From Mesostigma viride (lineage: Eukaryota; Streptophyta; Mesostigmatophyceae; Mesostigmatales; Mesostigmataceae): 64,000 nt of DNA. This document shows, piece after piece, positions 11,010-19,670 of the stretch (positions within the stretch are counted from its first letter, which is position 1; each line of letters opens with the position of its first letter). The stretch is from NCBI GenBank assembly GCA_009746045.1, contig RPFO01000079.1, positions 2,699,174 to 2,763,173 of the forward strand, given 5' to 3'. Position numbers and translations under genes: made by a program. The notes beneath the pieces are model-generated. The model had not been told where the DNA came from and did not search any database. It saw only the letters and a list, made by a program, of their open reading frames with translations.

Positions 11010-11057
11010 GGGGGCGCCTCGACGTTTCGCCAACCGTCTCCCTCTCCCCCACCAGCC

Positions 11058-11780
11058 ATGGCGTCCACCGTCGTGCTGTTCGACGACTTTGACGTGAACA
11101 AGGTGCTGTACAAAGACCCCAAGCGAACCGGGCGAGGCCAAGCCGGGCCGGGCGCCCTCTCGGCCTTCATGTCCTACGGCGTCGAAGGGACGCCCGTGCG
11201 ACTCCAGACCCCGCGCATGCGTGCGCCGTTCGGCATCAGCTTCTTCGAGTCCAAGACCGGCCAAGCGGACAAGAAGTACACCCTCGACCTGTCCTTCGAC
11301 GGGTTCGCGAACGAGGGCACGGACGCGGCCATTTTTTACGAGATGTGGACCGGTCTGGACGCCCGCAACAAGCAGCAATCGTTCCAAAAGTGCGTCGAGT
11401 GGTTCGGCAAGCGGATGAGCGAGGAGCTCGTCGAGGAGCTCTACACGTCCGCCATCAAGCCGTCCAAGAAGGAGGAGTACCCTCCCACTCTCAAGTGCAA
11501 CGTCCCCTGCCGCGACGGGCACTTCCAGACGCGTTTCTTTGACGAGGAGAAACGCCCCGCCACCTTCGCCGACGTGCAGAAGGGCTGCGAGGTGCAGGCG
11601 ATCCTCGAGGTCTCCCGGATGTGGTTCATGGACAAGCAGTTCGGATGCACTCCTGTCGTGCAATCCCTCCAATTCTTCCCGTCCTCGCGCATGCCCGACG
11701 GGTACTGCTTCGTGGACAGGGACAGGGACCAGGCTTCCGACGAGGAGCCGGGACTCAAGAGGTCCCGCTCGGACGAGTAG
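11058..11780 (+). CDS. DUF5871-like conserved NCLDV protein
   Basis: An intact 240-residue protein. The segment GVEGTPVRLQTPRMRAPFG (residues 41-59), followed by KKYTLDLSFDGF, is the signature I associate with DUF5871, an uncharacterised family conserved in mimivirus- and phycodnavirus-like genomes and sometimes suggested to bind single-stranded DNA. The acidic/Ser-rich C-terminus (DEEPGLKRSRSDE) resembles the acidic tails of viral ssDNA-binding proteins. It has its own TATA box at 11002 and a polyadenylation signal 24 bases after the stop. The family call is from memory of the motif and is moderately secure; ssDNA binding is inference. Confidence 0.65.
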   Translation: MASTVVLFDDFDVNKVLYKDPKRTGRGQAGPGALSAFMSYGVEGTPVRLQTPRMRAPFGISFFESKTGQADKKYTLDLSFDGFANEGTDAAIFYEMWTGLDARNKQQSFQKCVEWFGKRMSEELVEELYTSAIKPSKKEEYPPTLKCNVPCRDGHFQTRFFDEEKRPATFADVQKGCEVQAILEVSRMWFMDKQFGCTPVVQSLQFFPSSRMPDGYCFVDRDRDQASDEEPGLKRSRSDE

Positions 11781-11803
11781 GAACTGCTATGATGTATGAT
11801 GCT

Positions 11804-11809
11804 AATAAA
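11804..11809 (+). terminator. Polyadenylation signal
   Basis: AATAAA lies 24 bases after the stop of the DUF5871-like gene and before an AT-rich stretch, consistent with eukaryote-style 3'-end formation of a viral mRNA. Confidence 0.5.
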
Positions 11810-11841
11810 CATTTTCATGCATTATCATATCGACCAAACAC

Positions 11842-12270
11842 ATGCAACTAGATAGCTCCATGAAAGCGCTCATCGTAGGTTCGTCCGCGCCGCTGACCGC
11901 GTTGTTGCCCGTGCACATGGCCGCGATCCGTTCGTTCGCGGGAGAAGACGTGCAGGCCGCGATAGGCACCGAATGGGTCCTGTTCATGGTCACCGTGTTG
12001 CTAGGAGCGGGAAACTTGGCCGCGGTCCGTTGGTCTAGAAGTTTCGACGAAAATATCTCGAGTGAACGCAAGTTCGCAGTAACCGGCGCGGCGTGCGGTT
12101 TCGTGATAGGACTGCTCGTCGCTAGTTCCGGCTTCCACGTGGCCTTCTTCCCCGACTGGTCGATCGGGGGGCACATAGCGACCATCCTGGCGTCCGCGGC
12201 GGCCTACGCGTCCCTGTTCCACTTCGTCCTGCGGCCTCTAGACGCCCTGTTGGACCAGGTGTGTCCTTAA
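11842..12270 (+). CDS. Small multi-pass membrane protein
   Basis: A 142-residue protein with four hydrophobic segments: ALIVGSSAPLTALLPV (about residues 9-25), WVLFMVTVLLGAGNLAAV (about 45-62), FAVTGAACGFVIGLLVAS (about 77-95) and HIATILASAAAYASLFHFVL (about 111-131). No enzymatic motif is visible. It is intact, lies between two viral genes and shares their high GC. It could be an inner-membrane virion protein. I do not recognise the family. Confidence 0.65.
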   Translation: MQLDSSMKALIVGSSAPLTALLPVHMAAIRSFAGEDVQAAIGTEWVLFMVTVLLGAGNLAAVRWSRSFDENISSERKFAVTGAACGFVIGLLVASSGFHVAFFPDWSIGGHIATILASAAAYASLFHFVLRPLDALLDQVCP

Positions 12271-12319
12271 GCTCGTCTCTGCTCGCTCGAATCAAATCGC
12301 ATCGTTACGTGACGACGCC

Positions 12320-12756
12320 ATGAACGCGATCACTTTCTGCGTGCGGGTGGTGTGCGGTCTGCCTAAGTCGCAGCGGTGGCTGACTAGGATCGCGAAAGAG
12401 CGCGGCATCCGAATCCAGCACGCGGGCAACGGCGGCGAGAAACAGCTCGTCTCGTTCACGGGTCGCACGTTCTACGTCGACGGGTTCACGATGGACACCG
12501 ACCCTCCGACCGTGTTCGAGTACCACGGCGACTTCTGGCACGGAAACCCGGACAAGTACGGTTTTTTCGAGATGCACCCCCTGAAAAAGTGCTGCAACGG
12601 AGAACTGTACATTCGGACGAAGCGGAGAGAGCAGGAAATCCTCAGCATGGGCCTGGCTCTAGATTAACGAGGTGGGAGTGCGAGGACGAAGGCATCCCCC
12701 CTCCCGATTGGAAAGTCCCTTCGGCCTTCCCTCTGCCAAGAAAAATGTCGCATTAA
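12320..12756 (+). pseudogene. PD-(D/E)XK/VSR-like nuclease, frameshifted near its end
   Basis: The first 115 codons (to 12667) carry a basic N-terminus and the motif TVFEYHGDFWHGNPDKYG, a hallmark of restriction-endonuclease-fold enzymes related to very-short-patch-repair nucleases found in many giant viruses. The conserved Glu and the DFWHG Asp/His would be catalytic or metal-binding. The frame closes soon after REQEILSMGLALD. Shifting to another frame at about 12660 yields TRWECEDEG, the expected continuation of this family (the usual WE motif), and runs to a TAA at 12754-12756. A single-base indel near 12655-12665 is therefore likely. The restored reading frame would stop exactly in the TTAA where the next transposon inserted. 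Nuclease family is likely; substrate unknown. Confidence 0.6.
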
Positions 12757-14478
12757 CTCGTCGTCTGTCCCAACTCAGTCCTCACAGGAGGACTGAGTTG
12801 ACAATTTTCAACCGCGTGTAGCGACTAGGTGGGGGTTCCATCCCAAATGTTTTGATGTGGATCTGGGGTGTACTAGATATCATTTTGTTGGCAAAAATAC
12901 TGCATATGTGAAAACTTGACCCGAACACCTGAAAATGACACGGACGTTGGGCGCCCCTCGCGAATTTGCATTTTTCGGGATAAGAACGAGTGGGAAAAAT
13001 TCAATCAAATCCTGGTGCATGAAGAAAAAATATAGGCATGTAAACAACATAGTTCTTGAAGCGTGGCAAAAAACTGGGCTCCATTTGGCCACTGCAACTG
13101 CCTGAAACAATTAAAAAACTCTCAGTCCTCAGGAGAGGAATGGGGCTTTTGCTAACTTTGCTAGCATGTAAGTGCGGTCATACTACATCACCGTGGCCAC
13201 CAACCATCCCAATCAACTCATTTCCCTTCAAGCATTACAGGACAACACACTTGCATCATCATACTTCAGGTATATCATACCTTATCATGTAGTGAGAGCC
13301 TATGCATGCATGTAGGGAATGGGCTTGGATACCTACCAACAAAGGGTTATGTTATAAGTGTCAACCACCAATATAATGGGTAGGTTAAGCATATTTCCAT
13401 TGTTTCAAACAACAATAGATATGGCTATAACTGTTTTGCCTTGCCATGATGTGGCCAACATAGTTGCTGGCACATGATGGCAGTGGTTTGTCACCAAGAC
13501 TTTTCACTCACACGTAAAAGCTTGAATGCACCCTTGACGCAGCCCGTGGCCACACAATCATGCAGTATGAACGTAGCAAAAGAATAACTAACATCTGTGA
13601 AGGTGTTTAAACCTGCACAGCTCCTAAAACCCTGCACAACTACACTGGGTTAAGGCAAATGCCTGCTAACATCATCTGAAAAGGGGGGTTTAGAGAGGGG
13701 CAGGCAACGGTCAAGAAAGAGCATCAAGACTTGAACCTGACAACGCCTCGCAAGCTTAAACTCATGTACGAACATCAAGGAACGAAGAGGCAACGATTAT
13801 CCGGCTTTACCTGGCACGGCTGGCGTTACCTTGGCCCAGGCGGTGCCCGCAAAAGTGGCACTTTGCGGCACATAGACCATGACGTGACAGAATGGTCGAG
13901 ATCATCAAATCTATAATGTCACTCAATATATTGTAATACAATTCATGTTAAAATGTAGAAAGAAACCTATCAGCCATTGAAATTGCGCCGGAAAGCAAGC
14001 GCAGTAATCAATTCCGTCGACCTGCCTTATCGCAGTTTTTTCCAGCAAGAACAGTGCCGACACCGGGTAAATCGCATCCCCGCGAGCTAAAAATTGATTT
14101 ATATCATGTTTAGGGCATGTTAAATCTATTTACTGAGTTTGGACGGCTAACTCGTCCGCAAACGTAAACTGCATGCATGGGCGCGAGCCGCCATGGCTAG
14201 GTCGTGCATTTCCGGAACTCGCGTTTCACGTGGAAAAGTACCCTTACCACCTGTACTTTGACCGTACAGTTAGCCGCGCATACCAAATCCAAAAAAATCC
14301 CAAAAATATGTCCAAGAAAGATCTTTTCACGTAGTATTTGAATAAATTTTGAGAGAATTTTTTTGTCAAACATTCTGACCGGGGCGAATTTTCTACGAAA
14401 CCCAAAAACTCGGTCCTCTAGAGAGGACTGAGTTCAACTCAGTCCTCCGTAGAGGACCAGGGACAGACGACGAGTTAA
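12753..14478. mobile_element. piggyBac-like non-autonomous element with TTAA duplications
   Basis: TTAA at 12753-12756 and 14475-14478 bracket 1718 bp whose ends are inverted repeats: CTCGTCGTCTGTCCC on the left and GGGACAGACGACGAG on the right. Just inside each end lie further palindromes built on AACTCAGTCCTC and GAGGACTGAGTT. The interior is AT-rich, with no transposase frame. TTAA target duplication with short perfect terminal repeats is diagnostic of the piggyBac superfamily, so I infer a non-autonomous member. It sits between two viral genes and its left TTAA contains the stop of the frameshifted nuclease. Confidence 0.85.
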
Positions 14479-14498
14479 CAGTATACAATACCAGACTC

Positions 14499-15194
14499 AT
14501 GGCGGCCCCGTACTGCAACGCACCCCAGTCCAGGCCGGACAGCTACATCGGGGCCAGGGAACGGCCGCAGGTTTTTCCGGAGCTGTGCGGCGACCCCGAG
14601 TTCGAGACGCTCCGTTCGGCCCAGCAGCTGGGGACCGAGACCAAGTTGATCCCTTCGGACGAGTACGACAACGCGTACGGCATCGACACCCGCGCGGCTC
14701 CCCGTCTGGCCCAGTTCGGCAGCGGGTTCGACGCGCAGATGCAGTTCGCGAAGGACCTCATGCCGTCCAAGGAGGACGTCGTGAGCGCCATGCTGAAACA
14801 GTCCGAGGGCGTGTTGGCCGTCACGAGCAATCGCAAGGACCTGCCGTTCACGGGGATCCAGACCCTCCGCGAGTACATCCCCATCCCCCTGAACCTGGGC
14901 CAGTTCGGGCAGATGAACCTGGCGTCCACGGGCACGCTGGGCAGCGTGAAACTCGACAACCAGTCCGGCTGCACGTGTGGCGCTTCGGGCGCCACGGGTT
15001 TCTCCGTCCCTCCGACGATGGCCTACGACCCGCGCTACCAGGCGCCCACGTGGGCGGACGCGGAGACCACGGTGTTCTCGATGCCGCCCGTCAACGCGTC
15101 CACGTCGCTCGGTATGATGGGCGAGTCGGGCCGTCCCGCTCCCAACACCTTTTATGGCGCGCCGGGCATGAACACGGAGCTCTCCGGGCTGTGA
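14499..15194 (+). CDS. Uncharacterised viral protein, possible virion component
   Basis: An intact 231-residue frame beginning MAAPYCNAPQSRPDSY. The sequence is rich in Gly, Pro, Ser and Thr in its second half, with a CTCGASGATG segment and few charged residues, which suits a structural rather than an enzymatic protein. No transmembrane helix or recognised motif is present. It lies between the piggyBac-like element and the copia element, and only nine bases separate its stop from the CGTGG duplication of the copia insertion. High GC matches the other viral genes. Function is unknown. Confidence 0.6.
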   Translation: MAAPYCNAPQSRPDSYIGARERPQVFPELCGDPEFETLRSAQQLGTETKLIPSDEYDNAYGIDTRAAPRLAQFGSGFDAQMQFAKDLMPSKEDVVSAMLKQSEGVLAVTSNRKDLPFTGIQTLREYIPIPLNLGQFGQMNLASTGTLGSVKLDNQSGCTCGASGATGFSVPPTMAYDPRYQAPTWADAETTVFSMPPVNASTSLGMMGESGRPAPNTFYGAPGMNTELSGL

Positions 15195-15208
15195 GGCGCG
15201 TTCCGTGG

Positions 15209-15681
15209 AGTTAGAATGCGGTGGGATATATTGCTTGAGAACACTGAAGGCTTGGAGCAATGAATTGCTTGATTCATTAGAAAATAGGTTTACCCTTTAT
15301 CAACGTTCCTCTCACCGGCTGCGCCGCCAGTGACCGTTGGGTGCAGACCGTTGGCCCGAGGCCGCACGATGACAGGTAGCTGCCTAGTCACTGCATCGTG
15401 CGATCACAAATCAATGCACGCTGCAGTACGGTCCCTATCTAGGATACTCTAGTACCGTCCAATGACAGGACACTACGTATACTGGGTACTGACATCTGTC
15501 ACGTACCTCAGTACCCAAAGTACCTATCTAGGGAAACGTATGCGACTCGACTAGCATCCCTATCTGCATAGCCCACGTGGTATTTATATTCACATACCAA
15601 CGTGGGTTTACAAGGCTTATTCATACGTTGTATTCACAATGCCTTTGAGACTTAGTCTACAGCAAAGCATGGAGACTAACT
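15209..15681 (-). repeat. 3' LTR of the copia element
   Basis: A 473-bp LTR on the element's downstream side, since the element reads on the minus strand. It ends CTAACT and matches 22390-22862 almost perfectly. Confidence 0.93.
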
Positions 15682-16055
15682 CCAGTATTGTTTTATTATT
15701 TATTTCTTAATGCAGGTCTGCACCCCCAACATTATTGTTATTGTTTTTAAGTTGATTAGGGGTACAAAAGAGACATGGCTGGTTGAGCCAGGTTGGTTAC
15801 AGCTGGCTGTTCTGGCCAGGTGTTATATTGCACATTAAATAAGGTGTACACAGCTGGCTGGTTTGGCCAGGTACTGAAGCACACATTAAGTAAATGGATA
15901 CAAAGCTTGTGTCCTCAAGCTGCAAATGGATACAAATCTGACCTAGCCAGCACTCACACCCCACAACGAATGTGTTGAATTTTATGGCGCCCAGCAGCTA
16001 TCGCTGTGGTAAGGGGGTGTGGTGGTTGTGTACTGTGCTATGGCCAGTCATTTAT

Positions 16056-19000
16056 TCAAACACTGACTCTGATATCATAGGGGTTCATGTTCTGAAAGAG
16101 GAGCTGGTACTGTTGGCCAGCAGCATCCCGCAGCTTCGTGAGAGCGTCTGCTGGGTTGTCCTCATCATCCACATGAGTCCAGCTGGAAAAATAGGTGGCC
16201 TCCTGTTTGAGGATCACCCAATCCAAGTCAGTGTGGACAGCAGCAGAGACAGATTTCTTGGTTAGAAAACTGATCACAGATTGGCTGTCAGTATAGAGAT
16301 GTGAGATGACATTGCATGTGCTGCCTGCCTGGGTTTGTAGCCAGGTGAGCATGTGCTGCAGGGAACGAGCATGCAATGCAGCAGACACCACAGCACGACA
16401 TTCAGCTGAGTTGCTGCTGCCAGGTTTTCTGCGGTGTAGCCTGCTGTACCAGGAAGTGAGGGACATGTAATCTGACCTGTTGGTGAGAAAAAACAGCCCT
16501 GATTCCCGTGCCCCCATCTGATTGATTGTTCTGCTCTCCATGGAGCTGTCCATGACACATTGGATGTGGATGTCTTCCATCAGATTCAGGCCATGGAGGA
16601 TGAGGGGGGGACAGTCATTGACCAACTTCCTGATGTGACTGCATTTGATCTTGACTAGAACATCATGGGTGACCCTGCTGATGACAGCTAAGGGAGCCCC
16701 ACAGATGGCTGACCACCACCCCAGTTTGCCCTGAACAGTGGCACACATATGTAAGGGGAGGTAGTTGTCCTGCAGCAGATCTAGACAATCTTGGATATAT
16801 TCTGCAGGAGGGGAGAGAGAGCAGACCCACTGATCTGGCTGCCTATGCAGCTGCAACATGATGCCACAGAACTGGATGGGGGTTGTGCTCAATTCCACCT
16901 GTTTGCCAATCTCATATGATTCCTGGACCTGCTGAATAAAGGTTTCCACCTCAGCTCTAGGCCCACAAATGAGTTGGTCATCTCCATGCCACACAAAGAA
17001 CAGCAGTCCAGAGGGGGTGGGTACAACAAAAAAGCATGGGTCCAGGTCATCATACGTGGCCTTGAGCTTTTTGAATACTTCCTCTGCTGAGTCTCTGAAA
17101 ATTTTTGGGGCACTGACAAGCCCTTCCACCCCAATGTTGATGATAAGGTGGGGCTCATCAATATAAGGTTTCCACACAGCTGGGGTGTCTACCACGTACA
17201 CCTTCCCTTTCCACACAGATTCAGCCTTTTCTGGGTCCCCCCTGAGGAAGGCCCTTTTAATATCAGTGGCTTTGCAGACATAGTCTTGGCCTGCATTGAG
17301 GTTGTGGAGGAAGAGGGAGAGCATGATCCTGAGTGAGGTTTGTTGCAGCCCAGGTGTGTATGTTTCCCCTTTTGGCAGTGTGGAGGTCCCCTTTAATTCT
17401 GTGACACATGGTCTGGCATGGAAGATTGGGGAGCCCACTTTTTGTGGTTTTTGTTTGAGAACAAATTTTAATCTGAGCTTTTTGGCTCCCTCTGGCACGT
17501 CCCATGAAGGGGTGACAGGCGGTTTGTATTGAGGGTTTTTGGGGTTGGGCAGGACCCATTCCTGCCTGGCTTGGTGGACAATGGCCATCAGCCACTTGGT
17601 AAACCCTTTTTGTGTTTTGCATTCTTGTATGACGTGGGAGATTTGGTGGGGTGAGTGCATGGCTATGTCCCACTTACCCAGCCCAAAGGCTGAGGGATGG
17701 AGGAACTGGCTGTGCACTAACTTGTCCAGATCAGGGATCTCCCCTGGTGCATACTGAGTGTTGACTGCCTTGATGACAGCATCCATACCAGGGACAATAC
17801 TGGAGAGAGGGATTTTAAAGTGGTCCAGAGGAACTGCACCCACCCCTGTGACACTGAGCTCATTAGCTGAGATAAGCACCCCAGGATAGGATACAAAAGG
17901 TTCCCCCAACAAGGTGTTACCAGAGTACCCCTCCACCACCTGGAAGGGTGTCTGAATACCAAGTATAGGGAGCATCACTTGTCCCACTACATCCAGTGAG
18001 CTTTGGCCTGAGAAATCCTGCACCCGTGCCCAAAATGAAGGTGCAATCTCAAGACCAGGGATGGCTTGTGCACTGATCACACTGACCTGTGCCTGAGTGT
18101 CTATTGCCAGGGTCCAGGGGTCCTGACTAGTGCACACAGCTGAGACTTTTGCCAACCCTGCGGCCACAGCAGCTTGTTGCTTATGTGACCTGTGTAATGC
18201 TTGCAAGGCGACTGCCAATCTTGACCTCAGAGCGGGAGGGTTGGCAGACAATTTGGTGCCTTGGGGCTGAGCTAATGCTTCCAACCCAGCTACCTCGTGC
18301 CTGGTTAAGCAATCCCCAGGTTGTGAAGTGGGCCTGGCTTCACTGAGGGTGGAAGGGTTCACAGAGGGTGCTGTGGTGCTGTCAACAGCAGTAATTGGTG
18401 GCTCAGAGCTACTGCTGGGCATGCTGGAGTTGCCAGATAGAAGTAGTGAGTCCATGCTTAAAGACTCTTCCCCAGGCACGTCTGCCATGGGAGAATAATA
18501 CTTCTTAATTCTATGACAGCTCACCCTGTGACGCTTCCCATTGATATTGTGCTTGACCTCCACGGTCTTGCTGTTTTTGGTAAATCCACGGATGGTAACT
18601 GGACCTAGCCAAGTTCCAACCTTACCAAAGCTGTTTTCCTTGTAATAGAGAACTTGATCACCTTTTTGGAATACTGGCCTGGAATGGGTTTTATCTTTTT
18701 CTGCCAGTTTTGCTGAGGTTTGTGCACGTGCAGTGTTGTACAGTGCTATCACCTCTGGGGGATATACACCTGCCTGCAGGCCTGCTGGGATTACTTCACC
18801 CCACGTGGCATGCAAGACAGGTCTCATGTTTAGGGTTGTGCACATTTCATGACACCAGAGTGCCCTGTCACAATAGACCCCTGAAGTAGCATCCTTGGAA
18901 GGATTTTTGGCTAGTAGGGTTTTGACAGATCTGATGGTTCTTTCAATGACCCCCTGACCCTCATGATCTTCCAGCCCAGCAATCTCTATTGCTTCACACC

Positions 19001-19670
19001 CTTCCAGGTCAGTCAGACAAGAAAATTGTTGATCAAGCAAAATTCTGTCAACTGGGTAGAATCTGGGTAAAGCAATCATGAGTGCAACACGTAGCTGCCC
19101 TGCAGACATGCCAGGTAGGGGTTCCATTACTGTGAACCTGGACCATGAGTCTTTTAGGATCAGGTAGGGTTGGACATCTTTGTTGATGTGCATCACATCC
19201 CCCACTATCATGCCCCTATTGGTGGAAGGAGTTGCAGTATGCCATTTTTGAGGTTTGGGGCTATTGAACTGACATTCTTGACAGTGTTGTCTAGCCAGTT
19301 TTACTGCATTCCTGAGTTGTTTTCCCATGCTACTACCCCCCAGCCGTCTGGCCAGTTCCTCAGCCACTGTTTCATGACCCATGGCTAGGTGCAGCTGATG
19401 AGCAAGCTCCTTGATATCTATGGAGTTGTCAACAGTAGGGGTTAGTGCTTTTATGTAAGGTTCCAGAACAGGGTGTTGGGAGGACAGTAAGGTTGCTGCC
19501 TCAAAATCAATTATGCCCTGGTTGCCATCCCCAATGGTAATGAGATCATCATCCTCAGAGTACATAAGGTGAGTGAACTCACATTGATTTGGGTAGCGAG
19601 GCCTGTTGCAACGGCTGCCTGGAGGCCCCAGGGGATGACGTGCGTGCCAGCAGCCCGGGCAGAGATCCAC
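16056..19670 (-). CDS. Copia pol: integrase, protease-like, reverse transcriptase, RNase H
   Basis: A frame of 1204 codons; the first codon given is a GTG, and the frame is open further upstream. In order: HHCC zinc-binding region (about residues 92-133, ending HCQEC); integrase core with Asp in VGDVMHIN (about 158), Asp in LLDQ (about 213) and Glu in GVIERTIRS (about 243); a GPV-containing integrase C-terminal module (about 335-392); a retropepsin-like segment LAIDTQAQVSVIS (about 522) with NTLLG (about 585); RT with TDIKRAFL (about 802) and WHGDD (about 894, in place of YVDD); and RNase H with LYTDSQS and the copia-type NPADALTK end. Upstream in the same frame, before the GTG, lies a CCHC knuckle (CLRCFQRGHARHNC). 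It probably needs a frameshift from gag. The protease sits after the integrase, which is unusual for copia. Confidence 0.9.
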   Translation of the reverse strand: MDLCPGCWHARHPLGPPGSRCNRPRYPNQCEFTHLMYSEDDDLITIGDGNQGIIDFEAATLLSSQHPVLEPYIKALTPTVDNSIDIKELAHQLHLAMGHETVAEELARRLGGSSMGKQLRNAVKLARQHCQECQFNSPKPQKWHTATPSTNRGMIVGDVMHINKDVQPYLILKDSWSRFTVMEPLPGMSAGQLRVALMIALPRFYPVDRILLDQQFSCLTDLEGCEAIEIAGLEDHEGQGVIERTIRSVKTLLAKNPSKDATSGVYCDRALWCHEMCTTLNMRPVLHATWGEVIPAGLQAGVYPPEVIALYNTARAQTSAKLAEKDKTHSRPVFQKGDQVLYYKENSFGKVGTWLGPVTIRGFTKNSKTVEVKHNINGKRHRVSCHRIKKYYSPMADVPGEESLSMDSLLLSGNSSMPSSSSEPPITAVDSTTAPSVNPSTLSEARPTSQPGDCLTRHEVAGLEALAQPQGTKLSANPPALRSRLAVALQALHRSHKQQAAVAAGLAKVSAVCTSQDPWTLAIDTQAQVSVISAQAIPGLEIAPSFWARVQDFSGQSSLDVVGQVMLPILGIQTPFQVVEGYSGNTLLGEPFVSYPGVLISANELSVTGVGAVPLDHFKIPLSSIVPGMDAVIKAVNTQYAPGEIPDLDKLVHSQFLHPSAFGLGKWDIAMHSPHQISHVIQECKTQKGFTKWLMAIVHQARQEWVLPNPKNPQYKPPVTPSWDVPEGAKKLRLKFVLKQKPQKVGSPIFHARPCVTELKGTSTLPKGETYTPGLQQTSLRIMLSLFLHNLNAGQDYVCKATDIKRAFLRGDPEKAESVWKGKVYVVDTPAVWKPYIDEPHLIINIGVEGLVSAPKIFRDSAEEVFKKLKATYDDLDPCFFVVPTPSGLLFFVWHGDDQLICGPRAEVETFIQQVQESYEIGKQVELSTTPIQFCGIMLQLHRQPDQWVCSLSPPAEYIQDCLDLLQDNYLPLHMCATVQGKLGWWSAICGAPLAVISRVTHDVLVKIKCSHIRKLVNDCPPLILHGLNLMEDIHIQCVMDSSMESRTINQMGARESGLFFLTNRSDYMSLTSWYSRLHRRKPGSSNSAECRAVVSAALHARSLQHMLTWLQTQAGSTCNVISHLYTDSQSVISFLTKKSVSAAVHTDLDWVILKQEATYFSSWTHVDDEDNPADALTKLRDAAGQQYQLLFQNMNPYDIRVSV

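Noticed and set aside
10203-11672. 489-codon minus-strand frame
   Set aside because: It runs from the DUF5871-like gene through the HNH gene into the LTR; both genes have strong motifs on the plus strand, so this is a shadow frame.
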